Assembly: GCF_034321785.1 (NCBI RefSeq)
Contig: NZ_JAXLPB010000002.1
Location: 186,001-250,000, forward strand
Length of the DNA: 64,000 nt
Source of the DNA: Fulvimarina uroteuthidis
GTDB taxonomy: Bacteria > Pseudomonadota > Alphaproteobacteria > Rhizobiales > Rhizobiaceae
Direction: 5' to 3'
In this document: piece by piece, positions 52,908-62,099 of the stretch
Layout: every line of letters starts with the position of its first letter
Position numbering within the stretch: position 1 is the first letter of the stretch
The notes under the pieces: generated by a model
Databases searched by the model: none
Told to the model about the DNA's origin: nothing
Seen by the model: only the letters and a program-made list of their open reading frames with translations
Program-made: the position numbers and the translations under genes

Positions 52908-53819
52908 GAACTCTCCGGCTGCGAGCGTCAAGGTCCGATGGCGGGCGGCGCCGTCCTTTCGGGAGTCCTTGACGCGGAAGGTGACGGTGCGGTCGTCGAA
53001 GGCGGTTATCCGGCGCGACGAGATAGCGACCCGGTGGGTGTAGCGCGACAGGTAGGCGAGCACGGCCTTCGGCCCGGCGAAGGGCGGCTTGGAATAGACG
53101 ACCCAACGCTTGCGACGTACCGGCGCGAGATGCCGGGCGAAAGCCCGAGGATCGGACAGGTGAATGATTGATCCATGGAAGTCGAGCCGACCGGCCTCGT
53201 GGAGTGCGACGAGCCCTTCGAGGAAGAAGCGCCGGAACAATGATCCAAGGACGCGGACCGGCAGCAGGAAAGCGGGACGCGATGCGATCCAGCGTGATCC
53301 GTCCGGCGAAAGCCCCCCACCGGGCACGATCATGTGGAGATGGGGATGATGGGTCATCGCCGAGCCCCAGGTGTGGAGGACTGCGGTGATGCCTATACGG
53401 GCGCCGAGATGCTTCGGGTCCGCGGCGATCGTCGTCACCGTCTCGGACGCCGCCCGGAACAGGAGATCGTAGACGACCCGCTTGTTCTGGAAGGCGATGG
53501 CGGCGATCTCGGCGGGCAGTGTGAAGACGACGTGGAAGTAGCCGACCGGCAAGAGATCGGCCTCGCGCTCGGCCAGCCAGTCGCGCGCCGCCGCACCTTG
53601 GCATCGCGGGCAATGCCGGTTGCGGCATGAGTTGTAGGCGATCCGCAGATGGCCGCAGTCGTCGCAACCTTCGACGTGTCCGCCGAGGGCTGCGGTTCGG
53701 CAGGCTTCGATCGCCGACATCACCTTGAGCTGGGACAGGCTCAGATGTCCGGTGTTTGCGGCCCGAAAGTTCGGGCCATGGTCACGGAAGATGTCGGCGA
53801 CCTCGATGGAGGCGGCCAC
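52908..53819 (-). pseudogene. IS91-family transposase truncated and fused in frame to the permease stub
   Basis: About 304 residues of an IS91 Y2-transposase: zinc-finger start EGCDDCGHLRIAYNSCRNRH CPRCQ, YFHVVFTLPAEIAAIAFQ, HTWGSAMTHHPHLHMIVPGG (HUH-type histidines) and FAGPKAVLAYLSRYTHRVAIS with the catalytic tyrosine region. It ends at LTLAAGEF, missing the last 80-100 residues. The join at 52908-52911 reads GAAC on the plus strand, the tetranucleotide IS91 elements use as target. Confidence 0.85.
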
Positions 53820-53825
53820 GGCCCG

Positions 53826-54731
53826 TCACTCTCGGGCGTTCTCATTCTCCATCAGGATCTTGAGCTGTTCGATCGGACTGGTCACGGCGCGGATCGTTCG
53901 GGTCGCGACCTTGGCGTAGAGCGCGGTCGTGTCGAGCTTGGAATGACCGAGCAGAACCTGGATCACCCGGATATCCACGTTCTGCTCGAGCAGGTGCGGC
54001 GCGAAGGAATGGCGCAGCGTGTGGGGGCTGACACGCCTGGTGATGCCCGCGGCCTCGGCCGCTTCGTGGACCGCCCGGTTTAGCCGGCGGGTGGAGACCG
54101 GCTGCAGGCGACTGCGTCCGGGAAACAGCCAGCCATGCGGCAGCATCACGCCACGTTGCCGTCCTTCTTTCCACCAGAGGCGCAGAAGTTCGAGAAGCTG
54201 GGGCGAAAGCATCGCATTGCGATCCTTGCGTCCCTTACCTTCCTCGATCCGGATCAGCATCCGCGTGGAGTCGATATTGTCGATCTTCAGTGTCGCGACC
54301 TCGGACACCCGCAGGCCCGCTCCGTAGGCGGTGCCAAGCGCGGCGCGATACTTCGCGCCCGGCGCGGCTTGAAGAAGCCGCCCGACTTCCTCCACGCTCA
54401 GGACCTCGGGCAGTTTGCGAGGATATCGTGCGAGGACGAGCCGCCGCGAGAGATCCGGCCGGTCGAGCGTGACGGTAAAGAGGAAGCGCAGCGCCGAGAC
54501 CGAGCAGTTGATCGTCGGTGGCTGCACGCCGGTCTGGGCCTGATGGACCTGGAAGCGGCGAAGATCGTCCGCCGTCGCTGTCTCGGGTGAGCGACCGAGG
54601 AAGGCGGCGAAGGTCTGAACGAAGCGGATATAATCTCGCTGGGTGGCTTCGCGCAGACCGCGAACCGCCATGTCTTCGAGCATGCGACGGCGAAGGGGAG
54701 TGACGGGACGGTCGTTCGAATGAGGGGACAT
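53826..54731 (-). CDS. Tyrosine recombinase carried by the IS91-like element
   Basis: A 301-residue phage-integrase-family protein. SAM-like N-terminal domain (EDMAVRGLREATQRDYIRFV), then catalytic Arg in YGAGLRVSEVATL, Lys in GKGRKDRNA, H-x-x-R in SPHTLRHSFAPHLLE, His in LLGHSKLDTT and Tyr in ALYAKVATRTI. It is intact. The start at 54731 (MSPHSNDRP) fits. The 258 bases upstream (54732-54989) hold only the element end. Confidence 0.9.
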   Translation of the reverse strand: MSPHSNDRPVTPLRRRMLEDMAVRGLREATQRDYIRFVQTFAAFLGRSPETATADDLRRFQVHQAQTGVQPPTINCSVSALRFLFTVTLDRPDLSRRLVLARYPRKLPEVLSVEEVGRLLQAAPGAKYRAALGTAYGAGLRVSEVATLKIDNIDSTRMLIRIEEGKGRKDRNAMLSPQLLELLRLWWKEGRQRGVMLPHGWLFPGRSRLQPVSTRRLNRAVHEAAEAAGITRRVSPHTLRHSFAPHLLEQNVDIRVIQVLLGHSKLDTTALYAKVATRTIRAVTSPIEQLKILMENENARE

Positions 54732-54888
54732 CGGATCTCTCCATGAGATGAGGGAAACTCCTCATGCTCACGGCGTCGACCGACCTAACTCAATCCTCGT
54801 TCAGGACCCGCGGCTGCGCACCGATCTCGAAGCACGCTCCCATCCCGCGCGAGCGGGTTCGTGCATGGGCGCAAAGCTGCCAGCGCTT

Positions 54889-54915
54889 CCCTGCCCTACG
54901 GATTTTTGAGCATGC
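54889..54915 (+). repeat. 27-bp direct repeat shared with 41257-41283, copy 2
   Basis: CCCTGCCCTA, two variable bases, then GATTTTTGAGCATGC. It lies about 160 bases outside the recombinase start, at the presumed end of the IS91-like element. Confidence 0.7.
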
Positions 54916-54989
54916 TCATCTTTGGCCGTTTCTGCCGACGCCCACTTTTAAGAGCCGGTTTTAAAGTTCTATAATTGAGCACTCAAAGC

Positions 54990-55946
54990 TTACAGTTCTG
55001 CTAAATAACCGGTAATTACTGATTCAATATTTTTGTCCTGTTCCAAACCCATTAAGAGTGCACTTTGTACGCTGAATTTGCTTGGCCAACTGCAAACGAT
55101 GGCCTCCACTTTCGGGTCCGGTTTGATTTTCACTCGCTCTGCTACCGTCGATCCACAAGTCTTTGACAAAGCTTCTAGCATCTCTTTCGGCGTCACGGTT
55201 ATGCCGGGTAGGTTGATCTGGATGCGACGGGCGAGCAACGACCGGTCCATCGTGAGCAGCGAGACAAGATTGGCGATCACTGTCTGCGGAGAACTGATCC
55301 ATAGAGCCGTATCAATTGGGACGGTGCAAACTGCATTCTTACCGGACAGTGGTTCGCGCAGGATGGAACTAACGAAGGATGAGGCGGCGGCATTTGGCTG
55401 TCCGGGCCTGACTACCACCGTCGGCAGGCGCGCGACGACACCGTCGATAAAGCCGCGTCGCGTGTAGTCGGCGACAAGCATTTCGACAATGGCCTTCTGC
55501 GTGCCGTAGGAGCTGCGGGGACGTAGAATCTGATCGTCGAAGACAACCGGCGGGCAGTCGTCGCCGAACACCGCAAGCGAACTCGAAAACAAAAAGAAGG
55601 GTCTCGATCCAGCTTCGCGACAGGCATCGAGCAGAAGCCGCGTCCCATCCAGATTGGCACTCATGCCAGTCTCGAACTCAGCTTCCGCCTGACCGCTGAC
55701 TACAGCCGCCAGATGGAAGACGCCGCATGTCTGCGGTCCGATAACCATCTTTGCTAGATCCGGATTAGAAATGCTGCCGGTCCTAGAGACAACGCGCTCG
55801 TCGGCAAGCGGACATTCGGCGAGGTCGAGCGAGACGATCCGGTCGAACGCGGGGATGCCCGGACGCTCCTCTTCCCTAGCTTCGAGAAGCGCGCGAATAA
55901 GGCGTGTGCCGAGAAAGCCAGCTCCGCCGGTGACGACGATATCCAT
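54990..55946 (-). CDS. NAD-dependent epimerase/dehydratase, D-erythronate dehydrogenase (DenD)-like
   Basis: A 318-residue extended SDR with MDIVVTGGAGFLGTRLIRAL, VFHLAAVVSGQAEAEFETG, FSSSLAVFGDD and the catalytic RSSYGTQKAIVEML (Tyr-x3-Lys). The VVSGQAEAEFE and VVVRPGQPNAAASSFVS pattern is that of DenD enzymes, which oxidise C2 of D-erythronate and related aldonates. It follows the CoA-transferase by 20 bases in the same operon. The real substrate in this context is open. Confidence 0.8.
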   Translation of the reverse strand: MDIVVTGGAGFLGTRLIRALLEAREEERPGIPAFDRIVSLDLAECPLADERVVSRTGSISNPDLAKMVIGPQTCGVFHLAAVVSGQAEAEFETGMSANLDGTRLLLDACREAGSRPFFLFSSSLAVFGDDCPPVVFDDQILRPRSSYGTQKAIVEMLVADYTRRGFIDGVVARLPTVVVRPGQPNAAASSFVSSILREPLSGKNAVCTVPIDTALWISSPQTVIANLVSLLTMDRSLLARRIQINLPGITVTPKEMLEALSKTCGSTVAERVKIKPDPKVEAIVCSWPSKFSVQSALLMGLEQDKNIESVITGYLAEL

Positions 55947-55966
55947 CGTGTTTATCCTTTTATCGG

Positions 55967-57562
55967 TTACGCGAAGACCGCACTGTCCTGCAGTCCCATC
56001 CGCTTGGGATCAAACAGCCGTTCGTCCATCAATTTCGGCTCGCCATCGAGCTCGGGCGTAAAGTCCATGTGGGAAAGCACATCGCGTTCGAGATTTATAC
56101 CAGGTGCGATTTCTTCGAGGTGCAAACGGCCGCCGACAAGACGGAAAACGGCCCGCTCTGTGACGAACAGCGCATGCCGGCCCTCGCTCGAGGCGAACGC
56201 ACCACTGTAGGAGATCTGTTCAATTGTTTCGCGAAATTTGCGGTGTCGGCCCTCATTAAGGATGACGAGACGTCCATCGCGGCATTCCACCTCTAGTCCG
56301 CCGGCGGTAAACGTGCCGCTGAAGATCGTTTCCTTGGCGTTCTGGCTAATGTTCACGAACCCACCGATCCCGACGATCGTGTTGCCAAAACGCGAGATGT
56401 TGACGTCGCCCGAGGCATTCAGTTCAACGAAGGAGAGAAACGCACGGTCGATGCCGCCGCCGTCATAAAAATCGAACTGGTAGGGCTGATCGACCATAGC
56501 CGCGTAATTCTGCGCTGCGCCGGAATCCGGACCGGTGAGAGGCGCACCGCCGATAAACCCCTGCTCGTTCGTAAGGATTACCTGCTCTAAAATCCCTTCC
56601 TCGGCCGCTACTGATGATATACCGGTCGAAATTCCAGCGCCGATATTGCAGATCGCACCGGGCGCAAGCTCCATCGCTGCACGCCGCGCGACGATCTTGC
56701 GTGGACCGAAGGGAAGTGGTCGAATCCCGTCCAACGGAACGCGAAGTTCGCCAGCATAGCTCGCATCATAATGCGTAGCGTAGGTCTGGCTCTGCTCGGG
56801 CTCGACAACTACATGGTTAACTAAAATGCCTGGGATCTTCACCTGCCGTGCCGGCAGAGTTCCGCGCTTGGCCTTGCGCTTTACCTGAACGATCACTGTA
56901 CCGCCTGCTCGTCGAACCGCCTGGGCTGTAGATAGCATTTCGCCCGGGATTGCTTCCTGCTCCATCGTTACGTTGCCGTCCTCGTCGGCGGTGGTGCCGC
57001 GCAGGAAGGCAACGTTCATCGCAAACGGCTTGAACCGCAGCCATTCCTCGCCATCGATGGTCATGAGTTCGACCCGCGGCTCGCTCATTGAACCACCCTG
57101 CAGACCGCCGGCTTGGCGCGGATCGACAAAGGTATGTAGCCCGGTCCGAGTGATGAGGCCGGGGCGACCTGCCGCCATGTCACGCATCATCTGAGCGAGA
57201 ACGCCTTGCGGCAGAGTGTAAGCTTCGATCTCGCCAGCAATCGTCATTGGAATGAAGGCAGGCGCATCAATGAGCGCGCTCGTGATGAGACGGCTGACCA
57301 TGCCGGGTTTGGCTAGATGGGCCGCACCTCGCTCCTTTCGGTCGCCAATCCCAACTACATGGACAAGGGTAAGTCCAGACGGCGAATTCGTCTCGCCAAA
57401 GCGTCGTCCAAGCGCGGCCAAAAGTGCTTCAGGCACTGCGTGCCCGCCGCCCGATCCACTGGCAACCAGCGTATCTCCGGTTTCGACCAGCTTGGCCGCC
57501 TCTTCTGCGGTGATGAATTTCACGGCCATTCCCCTGTCGATCTTCTCTACCATTGACGACAA
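55967..57562 (-). CDS. Family I CoA-transferase (propionate/acetoacetate type)
   Basis: A 531-residue fused alpha-beta CoA-transferase with GSGGGHAVPEALLAALGRRF near residue 35 (glycine loop), HVVGIGDRKERGAAHLA and catalytic Glu in VILTNEQGFIGGAPLTG (about residue 345). It moves CoA between acyl-CoA and a free acid. I take TTG 57562 as the start, with GAGGG six bases ahead; ATG 57553 lies just inside. First gene of the minus-strand unit under the TGTAACCGGTTACA operator. Confidence 0.88.
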   Translation of the reverse strand: MSSMVEKIDRGMAVKFITAEEAAKLVETGDTLVASGSGGGHAVPEALLAALGRRFGETNSPSGLTLVHVVGIGDRKERGAAHLAKPGMVSRLITSALIDAPAFIPMTIAGEIEAYTLPQGVLAQMMRDMAAGRPGLITRTGLHTFVDPRQAGGLQGGSMSEPRVELMTIDGEEWLRFKPFAMNVAFLRGTTADEDGNVTMEQEAIPGEMLSTAQAVRRAGGTVIVQVKRKAKRGTLPARQVKIPGILVNHVVVEPEQSQTYATHYDASYAGELRVPLDGIRPLPFGPRKIVARRAAMELAPGAICNIGAGISTGISSVAAEEGILEQVILTNEQGFIGGAPLTGPDSGAAQNYAAMVDQPYQFDFYDGGGIDRAFLSFVELNASGDVNISRFGNTIVGIGGFVNISQNAKETIFSGTFTAGGLEVECRDGRLVILNEGRHRKFRETIEQISYSGAFASSEGRHALFVTERAVFRLVGGRLHLEEIAPGINLERDVLSHMDFTPELDGEPKLMDERLFDPKRMGLQDSAVFA

Positions 57563-57573
57563 CCAATTCCCTC

Positions 57574-57587
57574 TGTAACCGGTTACA
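57574..57587. promoter_or_regulatory. LacI-type operator in the divergent CoA-transferase/MaoC promoter
   Basis: TGTAACCGGTTACA is a perfect 14-bp palindrome with the central CG step typical of LacI-family operators. It lies 12 bases from the CoA-transferase start and 73 from the MaoC start. An identical site is at 61001. Confidence 0.8.
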
Positions 57588-57659
57588 ACGAGAATTTCTA
57601 ACGGCGCTTTTCTTCAGTGGCAAGAGAAAACGCGCGACGATCGGGAGCAAGGGTGTTCA

Positions 57660-58142
57660 ATGGCTGAATCAGGTTTGGATTACGTGAAAATTGGCGAGGT
57701 CTTCCGCTTTGCCAAAACAGTCGGAGAGGTCGATGTCACGCTTTTTGCGGGTTTGACTGGCGATTTCAGCGACACGCATATCAACGAGCAATACATGAAT
57801 GAGCGTTCCTCACTTGGCACGCGGATCGCTCACGGCGCGCTGATCGTCGGTTACATGTCAACGGTTTCAACCGTCAGCATTGCCCACATCATTCACAAGC
57901 CTGGCCTTACTGATTTTCCGGTATCGTCCGGATACGACCGGATTCGCTTCCTTCGTCCGACCTTTCTCGGCGACACCGTGACAGTCACTTACGAGATTGA
58001 GAGTATCGACCGAGAGGTCGGCAAAAGTTTCGCGAAAATGGAGGCTATCAACCAGCGTGGAGAGTTGCTCGCCGTTGGGACCCACGTGATGCGTTGGGCA
58101 AAGAAGCTTTCCGATGCAGCGAATTCGCAGGTTGCAAACTGA
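57660..58142 (+). CDS. MaoC-like (R)-specific enoyl-CoA hydratase
   Basis: A 160-residue single hot-dog fold with the hydratase-2 motif: Asp and His in GDFSDTHINEQYMN and RIAHGALIVGYMSTV. Proteins with this pair hydrate enoyl-CoA or dehydrate hydroxyacyl-CoA. It is probably the partner of the divergent CoA-transferase. It overlaps the next gene by one base (TGATG). Confidence 0.85.
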   Translation: MAESGLDYVKIGEVFRFAKTVGEVDVTLFAGLTGDFSDTHINEQYMNERSSLGTRIAHGALIVGYMSTVSTVSIAHIIHKPGLTDFPVSSGYDRIRFLRPTFLGDTVTVTYEIESIDREVGKSFAKMEAINQRGELLAVGTHVMRWAKKLSDAANSQVAN

Positions 58143-58810
58143 TGGATCAAGGGCTTTTGGGAACAGGCGTCCTTGCCATATGGAACGGGATCGCACCCGG
58201 CAAGGAAAGTGATTTCCTGCGCTGGCATGTCGGCGAGCACATTCCAGAGCGGATCGGCGTTCCAGGTTTCCTGCGGGCCCGGCGCTACTTCGCGCTCGAA
58301 GGGGAGCCGGCCTACTTTAACTTCTACGAAGTAGAAACGCCGGAGGTGCTCTTGTCAGCTGCCTATCTCGAACGGCTTAACGATCCGAGCGATCTAACGC
58401 GTGCGATCGTCCCGCATTTTACGGATACGAGCCGGACACTTTGCGACGTCGCCGCGACAAGAAGCATCGGCGTCGCGGGCACCGTTCTGACACTCAGGTT
58501 CGATGAGACCGTTTTGGATGCCGCCGGCATCAGCGAGCGGCTCGCCAGCGCACCCGACGTCTCGGGAGTCCACTGCCTGATGCGAACGTACAACGGCCCT
58601 TCCGATACGTCGGAAAGCAAAATGCGACGCGAGCGGGACGGATCGTCAGCTGCGATCGTTCTGGTTGAAAGTGCATCGCCCAATGCGCTGCGCAGCATCA
58701 ATCGATCGGTTCTAGACGCTACCGGCCTTTCTGATTTTGGCCTGCCTTCCCCAACCCACCGCGGAATCTATCAACTCGACTATCTGCTGGCCGCGCTTGC
58801 CGCTGACTGA
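58142..58810 (+). CDS. Unknown protein with duplicated dimeric alpha/beta-barrel (EthD/DUF4286-like) fold
   Basis: This 222-residue protein has two similar halves. The first has FLRWHVGEHIPERIGVPGFL then RARRYFA, typical of EthD/DUF4286 dimeric barrel domains. The second is a weaker repeat ending GIYQLDYLLAAL. Such proteins isomerise, hydrolyse or just bind small acids. No catalytic set is clear. It is translationally coupled to the MaoC gene and followed by the FAH gene at 75 bases. Confidence 0.65.
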   Translation: MDQGLLGTGVLAIWNGIAPGKESDFLRWHVGEHIPERIGVPGFLRARRYFALEGEPAYFNFYEVETPEVLLSAAYLERLNDPSDLTRAIVPHFTDTSRTLCDVAATRSIGVAGTVLTLRFDETVLDAAGISERLASAPDVSGVHCLMRTYNGPSDTSESKMRRERDGSSAAIVLVESASPNALRSINRSVLDATGLSDFGLPSPTHRGIYQLDYLLAALAAD

Positions 58811-58884
58811 ACCCGTTTTTCTTGCCAGCACGAACATCCGTGCCTGCTGGTTCGAGCGACATACACAATAAGGAGATATATCCA

Positions 58885-59733
58885 ATGAAGTTTGCACGCT
58901 ATGGCGAAAAAGGCTTGGAAAAGCCGGCTCTCGTCGACGCCCACGGTCAGTTGCGCGATCTTTCGGCCCATTGCGAGGACGTGACCGGCGAAGCATTCGA
59001 GAGCGGTCTTTTCGAAAAGATCGCCGCACTTGATCCGGAGAGCCTGCCAGTGGTCAATGGCAGTGTGCGCATCGGTCCCTGCGTCGGAAAGATTGGCAAC
59101 TTCATTGCGATTGGCCTCAACTATACCGATCATGCCGAGGAGACCAATGCACCGATTCCTACCGAGCCAATCCTCTTCAACAAGGCGAGATCCTGCGTCG
59201 TCGGCCCCTATGACGATGTCGTCCTGCCGCCAGGTTCGCAGGACGCCGATTGGGAGGTCGAACTTGCCTTCCTGATCGGACGTCGAACCTACCGGGTTTC
59301 CCAAGACAATGCGCTCCAGTCCGTCGCCGGTTATTTCGTCTGCAATGACGTTTCTGAACGCGACTATCAACTGAAGCGAGAAGGCCAGTGGATGAAAGGC
59401 AAGTGCTGCCCGACCTTCGGCCCCATCGGCCCTTGGCTGGTGACACCGGATGAGGTCGGCGATCCGCAGAATCTTAGTCTCTGGCTCGATCTCAACGACG
59501 AGCGGTTTCAAGACAGCCACACCTCAAAGATGATCTTCCCGATCGCCGAGATCGTTTCATATCTCAGCCACTTCATGATTCTGGAAGCCGGCGACATCGT
59601 CACGACTGGCACGCCTCCCGGAGTTGGCCTTGGCATGAAACCCGAGCGTTATTTGAAGGCTGGCGACGAAATGCGTCTTTCCGTCGAAGGCCTTGGCGAA
59701 CAGAGACAGAAGGTTGTCGCCTTCTCGAACTAA
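58885..59733 (+). CDS. Fumarylacetoacetate hydrolase-family protein
   Basis: A 282-residue protein with an N-terminal lid and FAH catalytic domain: FIAIGLNYTDHAEETNAP, DWEVELAFLIGRRTYRVSQ (the metal-ligand E-x-E), CNDVSERDYQLKREGQWMKG KCC and TGTPPGVGLGMKP. It most resembles 3-deoxy-2,4-diketo-acid hydrolases of sugar-acid pathways. AAGGAG is well placed before ATG 58885. The family cleaves C-C bonds of 2,4-diketo acids, a natural last step for this operon. Confidence 0.88.
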   Translation: MKFARYGEKGLEKPALVDAHGQLRDLSAHCEDVTGEAFESGLFEKIAALDPESLPVVNGSVRIGPCVGKIGNFIAIGLNYTDHAEETNAPIPTEPILFNKARSCVVGPYDDVVLPPGSQDADWEVELAFLIGRRTYRVSQDNALQSVAGYFVCNDVSERDYQLKREGQWMKGKCCPTFGPIGPWLVTPDEVGDPQNLSLWLDLNDERFQDSHTSKMIFPIAEIVSYLSHFMILEAGDIVTTGTPPGVGLGMKPERYLKAGDEMRLSVEGLGEQRQKVVAFSN

Positions 59734-59808
59734 CTTTCGCTGCTATCGATCGGCGCCTGGAGTAGGTATGAGCAATGGGTGCCGATCGAAGCAGGAGGCA
59801 AATACTCG

Positions 59809-60885
59809 ATGCCAGCAGGCGACCGCGAGTTAAAGGCGACCAAGAACCGATCTATAAAAACCGATGGCGAGAAGCCTCTTGGCGGCTTGCGCCAAGTGGC
59901 GGCAATTGCCGGCGTTTCGACGGCGACTGTTTCACGCGTCGTCAATCGACCTGAAACCGTCTCCGAAGCATTGCGCAAGCGTGTGGAGATGGTTGTCGAC
60001 CAGCTCGGCTGGATTCCGAATGGGGCCGCGCGTGCGCTATCGTCGAACCGGACCGGGGCGATCGGCGCGATCTTTCCAGCGCTGGCACTGGGCGATTTTG
60101 CCCGTGCTATTGACGCCATGCAGGATGCGCTCGCCGAGCGAAACTTTCTTCTACTCCTCGCTCGCTCGCAATACGATGCCGATCTCGAATTCAACCTTGC
60201 GCGGAAGATGGTGGAACGCGGCGTTGACGGCCTCGTACTTGTCGGAAAAACGCGTACGGAAGGCTACGAACAGTTCCTTTCCAAGGCTGAGATCCCTTAC
60301 GTCAATACCTTTGTCTACGACGATACGGCGAAGCGTCCTTGCATAGGTCCTGACAATGCTCAGGCAATGGAAAGTCTTGTCGACTACCTTGTATCGTTAG
60401 GTCACAAACGTTTTGGAATGATCGCCCAAACGACACGCAACAACGATCGAGCCGCCGCTAGGCGGGAGGGTGTTCGAACTGCTCTGGCGAGGCACGGCCT
60501 TGCCATTCCGCCCGAGAGCATTGTTGAAGGTCAGTGGAGCATTGAAGAAGGCCGCATGCTGTTTCGCCGCATCGTTAAAGCCGATCCCCTGCCCACAGCA
60601 TTGATCTGCGGAAATTCTTTACTTGCGGTCGGAGCGGTTCTGGAAGCATCTGAGCTCGGGATAGAGATCCCAAAGAAGATGTCGATCGTTGGCTATGACG
60701 ACATCGAGCTTATGGCGGAACTACCGGTCCCAATCACCACGGTGCGGGTTGCATCGGACGAAGTCGGACGCGTAGCCGCCCGCACCATTGCTGATCTCGT
60801 TGATCGAAAGCCCCACATTGCTGGCGAGCGCATTCCAAGCGAGATCATCATCAGAGCCTCGACTGGCAAGCCCCGAGAGGACTGA
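59809..60885 (+). CDS. LacI-family transcriptional regulator of the catabolic regulon
   Basis: A 358-residue protein with LacI DNA-binding headpiece at residues about 26-75: GGLRQVAAIAGVSTATVSRV VNRPETVSEA, with hinge helix PNGAARALSSNRTGAI. A periplasmic-binding-like core follows, ending SIVGYDDIELMAELPVPITT. ATG 59809 is chosen, with AGGAGG ten bases ahead; GTG 59779 would add ten residues. It is the last gene of the MaoC operon and probably binds TGTAACCGGTTACA. Confidence 0.93.
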   Translation: MPAGDRELKATKNRSIKTDGEKPLGGLRQVAAIAGVSTATVSRVVNRPETVSEALRKRVEMVVDQLGWIPNGAARALSSNRTGAIGAIFPALALGDFARAIDAMQDALAERNFLLLLARSQYDADLEFNLARKMVERGVDGLVLVGKTRTEGYEQFLSKAEIPYVNTFVYDDTAKRPCIGPDNAQAMESLVDYLVSLGHKRFGMIAQTTRNNDRAAARREGVRTALARHGLAIPPESIVEGQWSIEEGRMLFRRIVKADPLPTALICGNSLLAVGAVLEASELGIEIPKKMSIVGYDDIELMAELPVPITTVRVASDEVGRVAARTIADLVDRKPHIAGERIPSEIIIRASTGKPRED

Positions 60886-61000
60886 AACTCTCGCCGATCG
60901 AAAGCACGATTCATACGAGCAGCCTCTCGTTGTTCAAGCCGGCACTCAACGAGAAGGTTTTGATTGGATGCTTGACTCGAGATCACTCTCAATTCATTTA

Positions 61001-61014
61001 TGTAACCGGTTACA
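61001..61014. promoter_or_regulatory. LacI-type operator upstream of the second tctC
   Basis: TGTAACCGGTTACA, identical to 57574-57587, is 41 bases before the tctC ATG. TTGACT at 60972-60977 can serve as -35, with the AT-rich CATTTATG beside the operator as a weak -10. Repressor bound here would cover the promoter. Confidence 0.8.
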
Positions 61015-61054
61015 GTTGGTAGCTGTCTTTTTTCTGGATGAGGAGGTCCGAAAA

Positions 61055-62071
61055 ATGTCGAAGAAATCAACCTTTCTAGCGACGGTCGCCGTCGCAGCCC
61101 TCAGCGCTTGGCAACCGGTTACAGCCCAAGAGACATGGCAGCCGACTGAGCCGATCCAGATCATCGTTCCATGGTCTGCTGGCGGCGCGACCGATGCGGT
61201 CATGCGGGTTTTGGCCGGCGAAGTATCCGAAGCCCTCGAGGTCCCGGTGGTTGTCGTCAATCAAACCGGTGCGCGCGGTACAGTCGGAACAAAGAGTGTT
61301 ATGGACGCTCCCCATGATGGCCTGACATGGGCTTCAGGTGGCGTCCAGGATCTTGGAACTTATAAGGTTCAGGGGCTCTTGGACACCAGCATCGAGGACT
61401 GGGAAATTTTCCTCGTCATGCGGAATGCGCCCGTGCTCAGTGTCGGGATGGAGACCCCCTTCGAGACGCCACAGGATGTTGCGAACTACATGAACGAGAA
61501 CGCCAGCGGCCTTACCGTCGGCACGTCCGGTATTCCCTCCACTGCCTATTCGGCAATGCAAGCCTTTCAGAACACCGTCGGCGGCGAGTTTCGTGCCGTT
61601 GCATACGAAGGCGATGCACCAACGATGGTCGCCGTCGTCTCCGGCGAAGTTCAGGCCACGACCCAGTCCGGCCCAGGCCAGGCAGCGATGATCCGCGGCG
61701 GGCGCGTGAAACCTCTCGCAGTGCTTGCTGATACAAGTCTCGAGATTGAGGGCGTTGAACCTATTCCCCCAATCACCGAAAGTTTTCCGGAGTTCTCCGC
61801 GCCAGGCGTCACCATTCAGGCCGGCATCTTCGTTCCGGCAGATGCACCCGACGAAGTGATCGCGCGCCTTACCGAGGTATGGGAGAACGAGATCGTCAAC
61901 TCCGAGGCCCTGAAGAATTACGCTTCGGAAAACGGCTCAATCTTTACGCCGGTTTACGGCGAAGAAGCGATGCAGATGGCAAAGGAGGCGGTCGCAGAAA
62001 CCGCTTGGCGGATGCATGAGGACGGCACTGCGACCGTCTCTCCTGACGAGGTGGGCATTCCGCGCCCTTAA
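61055..62071 (+). CDS. tctC: Second tripartite tricarboxylate transporter binding protein
   Basis: A 338-residue TctC receptor with a signal peptide over residues 1-24 (MSKKSTFLATVAVAALSAWQ, cut after PVTA). PIQIIVPWSAGGATDAVMRV and VVVNQTGARGTVGTKSVM are family motifs of ligand loops. GAGGAGG precedes ATG 61055. It is adjacent to the regulator and under its operator, so its ligand is probably the substrate of the pathway. Confidence 0.93.
   Translation: MSKKSTFLATVAVAALSAWQPVTAQETWQPTEPIQIIVPWSAGGATDAVMRVLAGEVSEALEVPVVVVNQTGARGTVGTKSVMDAPHDGLTWASGGVQDLGTYKVQGLLDTSIEDWEIFLVMRNAPVLSVGMETPFETPQDVANYMNENASGLTVGTSGIPSTAYSAMQAFQNTVGGEFRAVAYEGDAPTMVAVVSGEVQATTQSGPGQAAMIRGGRVKPLAVLADTSLEIEGVEPIPPITESFPEFSAPGVTIQAGIFVPADAPDEVIARLTEVWENEIVNSEALKNYASENGSIFTPVYGEEAMQMAKEAVAETAWRMHEDGTATVSPDEVGIPRP
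61110..61123. promoter_or_regulatory. Possible auxiliary operator inside tctC signal-peptide codons
   Basis: GGCAACCGGTTACA matches the operator at 12 of 14 bases, including the AACCGGTT core. Its centre is 109 bases after the main site. It falls in the codons for WQPVTAQ, so coincidence cannot be excluded. Confidence 0.4.
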
Positions 62072-62099
62072 AAGCCAGCCATCTAGCGAATGAAATTGA

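Larger units (their letters stand above)
52908..54915 (-). mobile_element. IS91-like element with its own tyrosine recombinase
   Basis: It consists of a tyrosine recombinase gene and an IS91-type transposase on the minus strand, seven bases apart, a known IS91-subgroup layout. Its upstream end carries the 27-bp motif also found at 41257. Its other end is lost at the permease fusion. Confidence 0.75.

Noticed and set aside
54999..55016. TAACCGGTAA near the end of the DenD-like gene as another LacI operator
   Set aside because: It lacks the outer TG/CA arms and sits at the 3' end of a gene, so it is not counted as a site.
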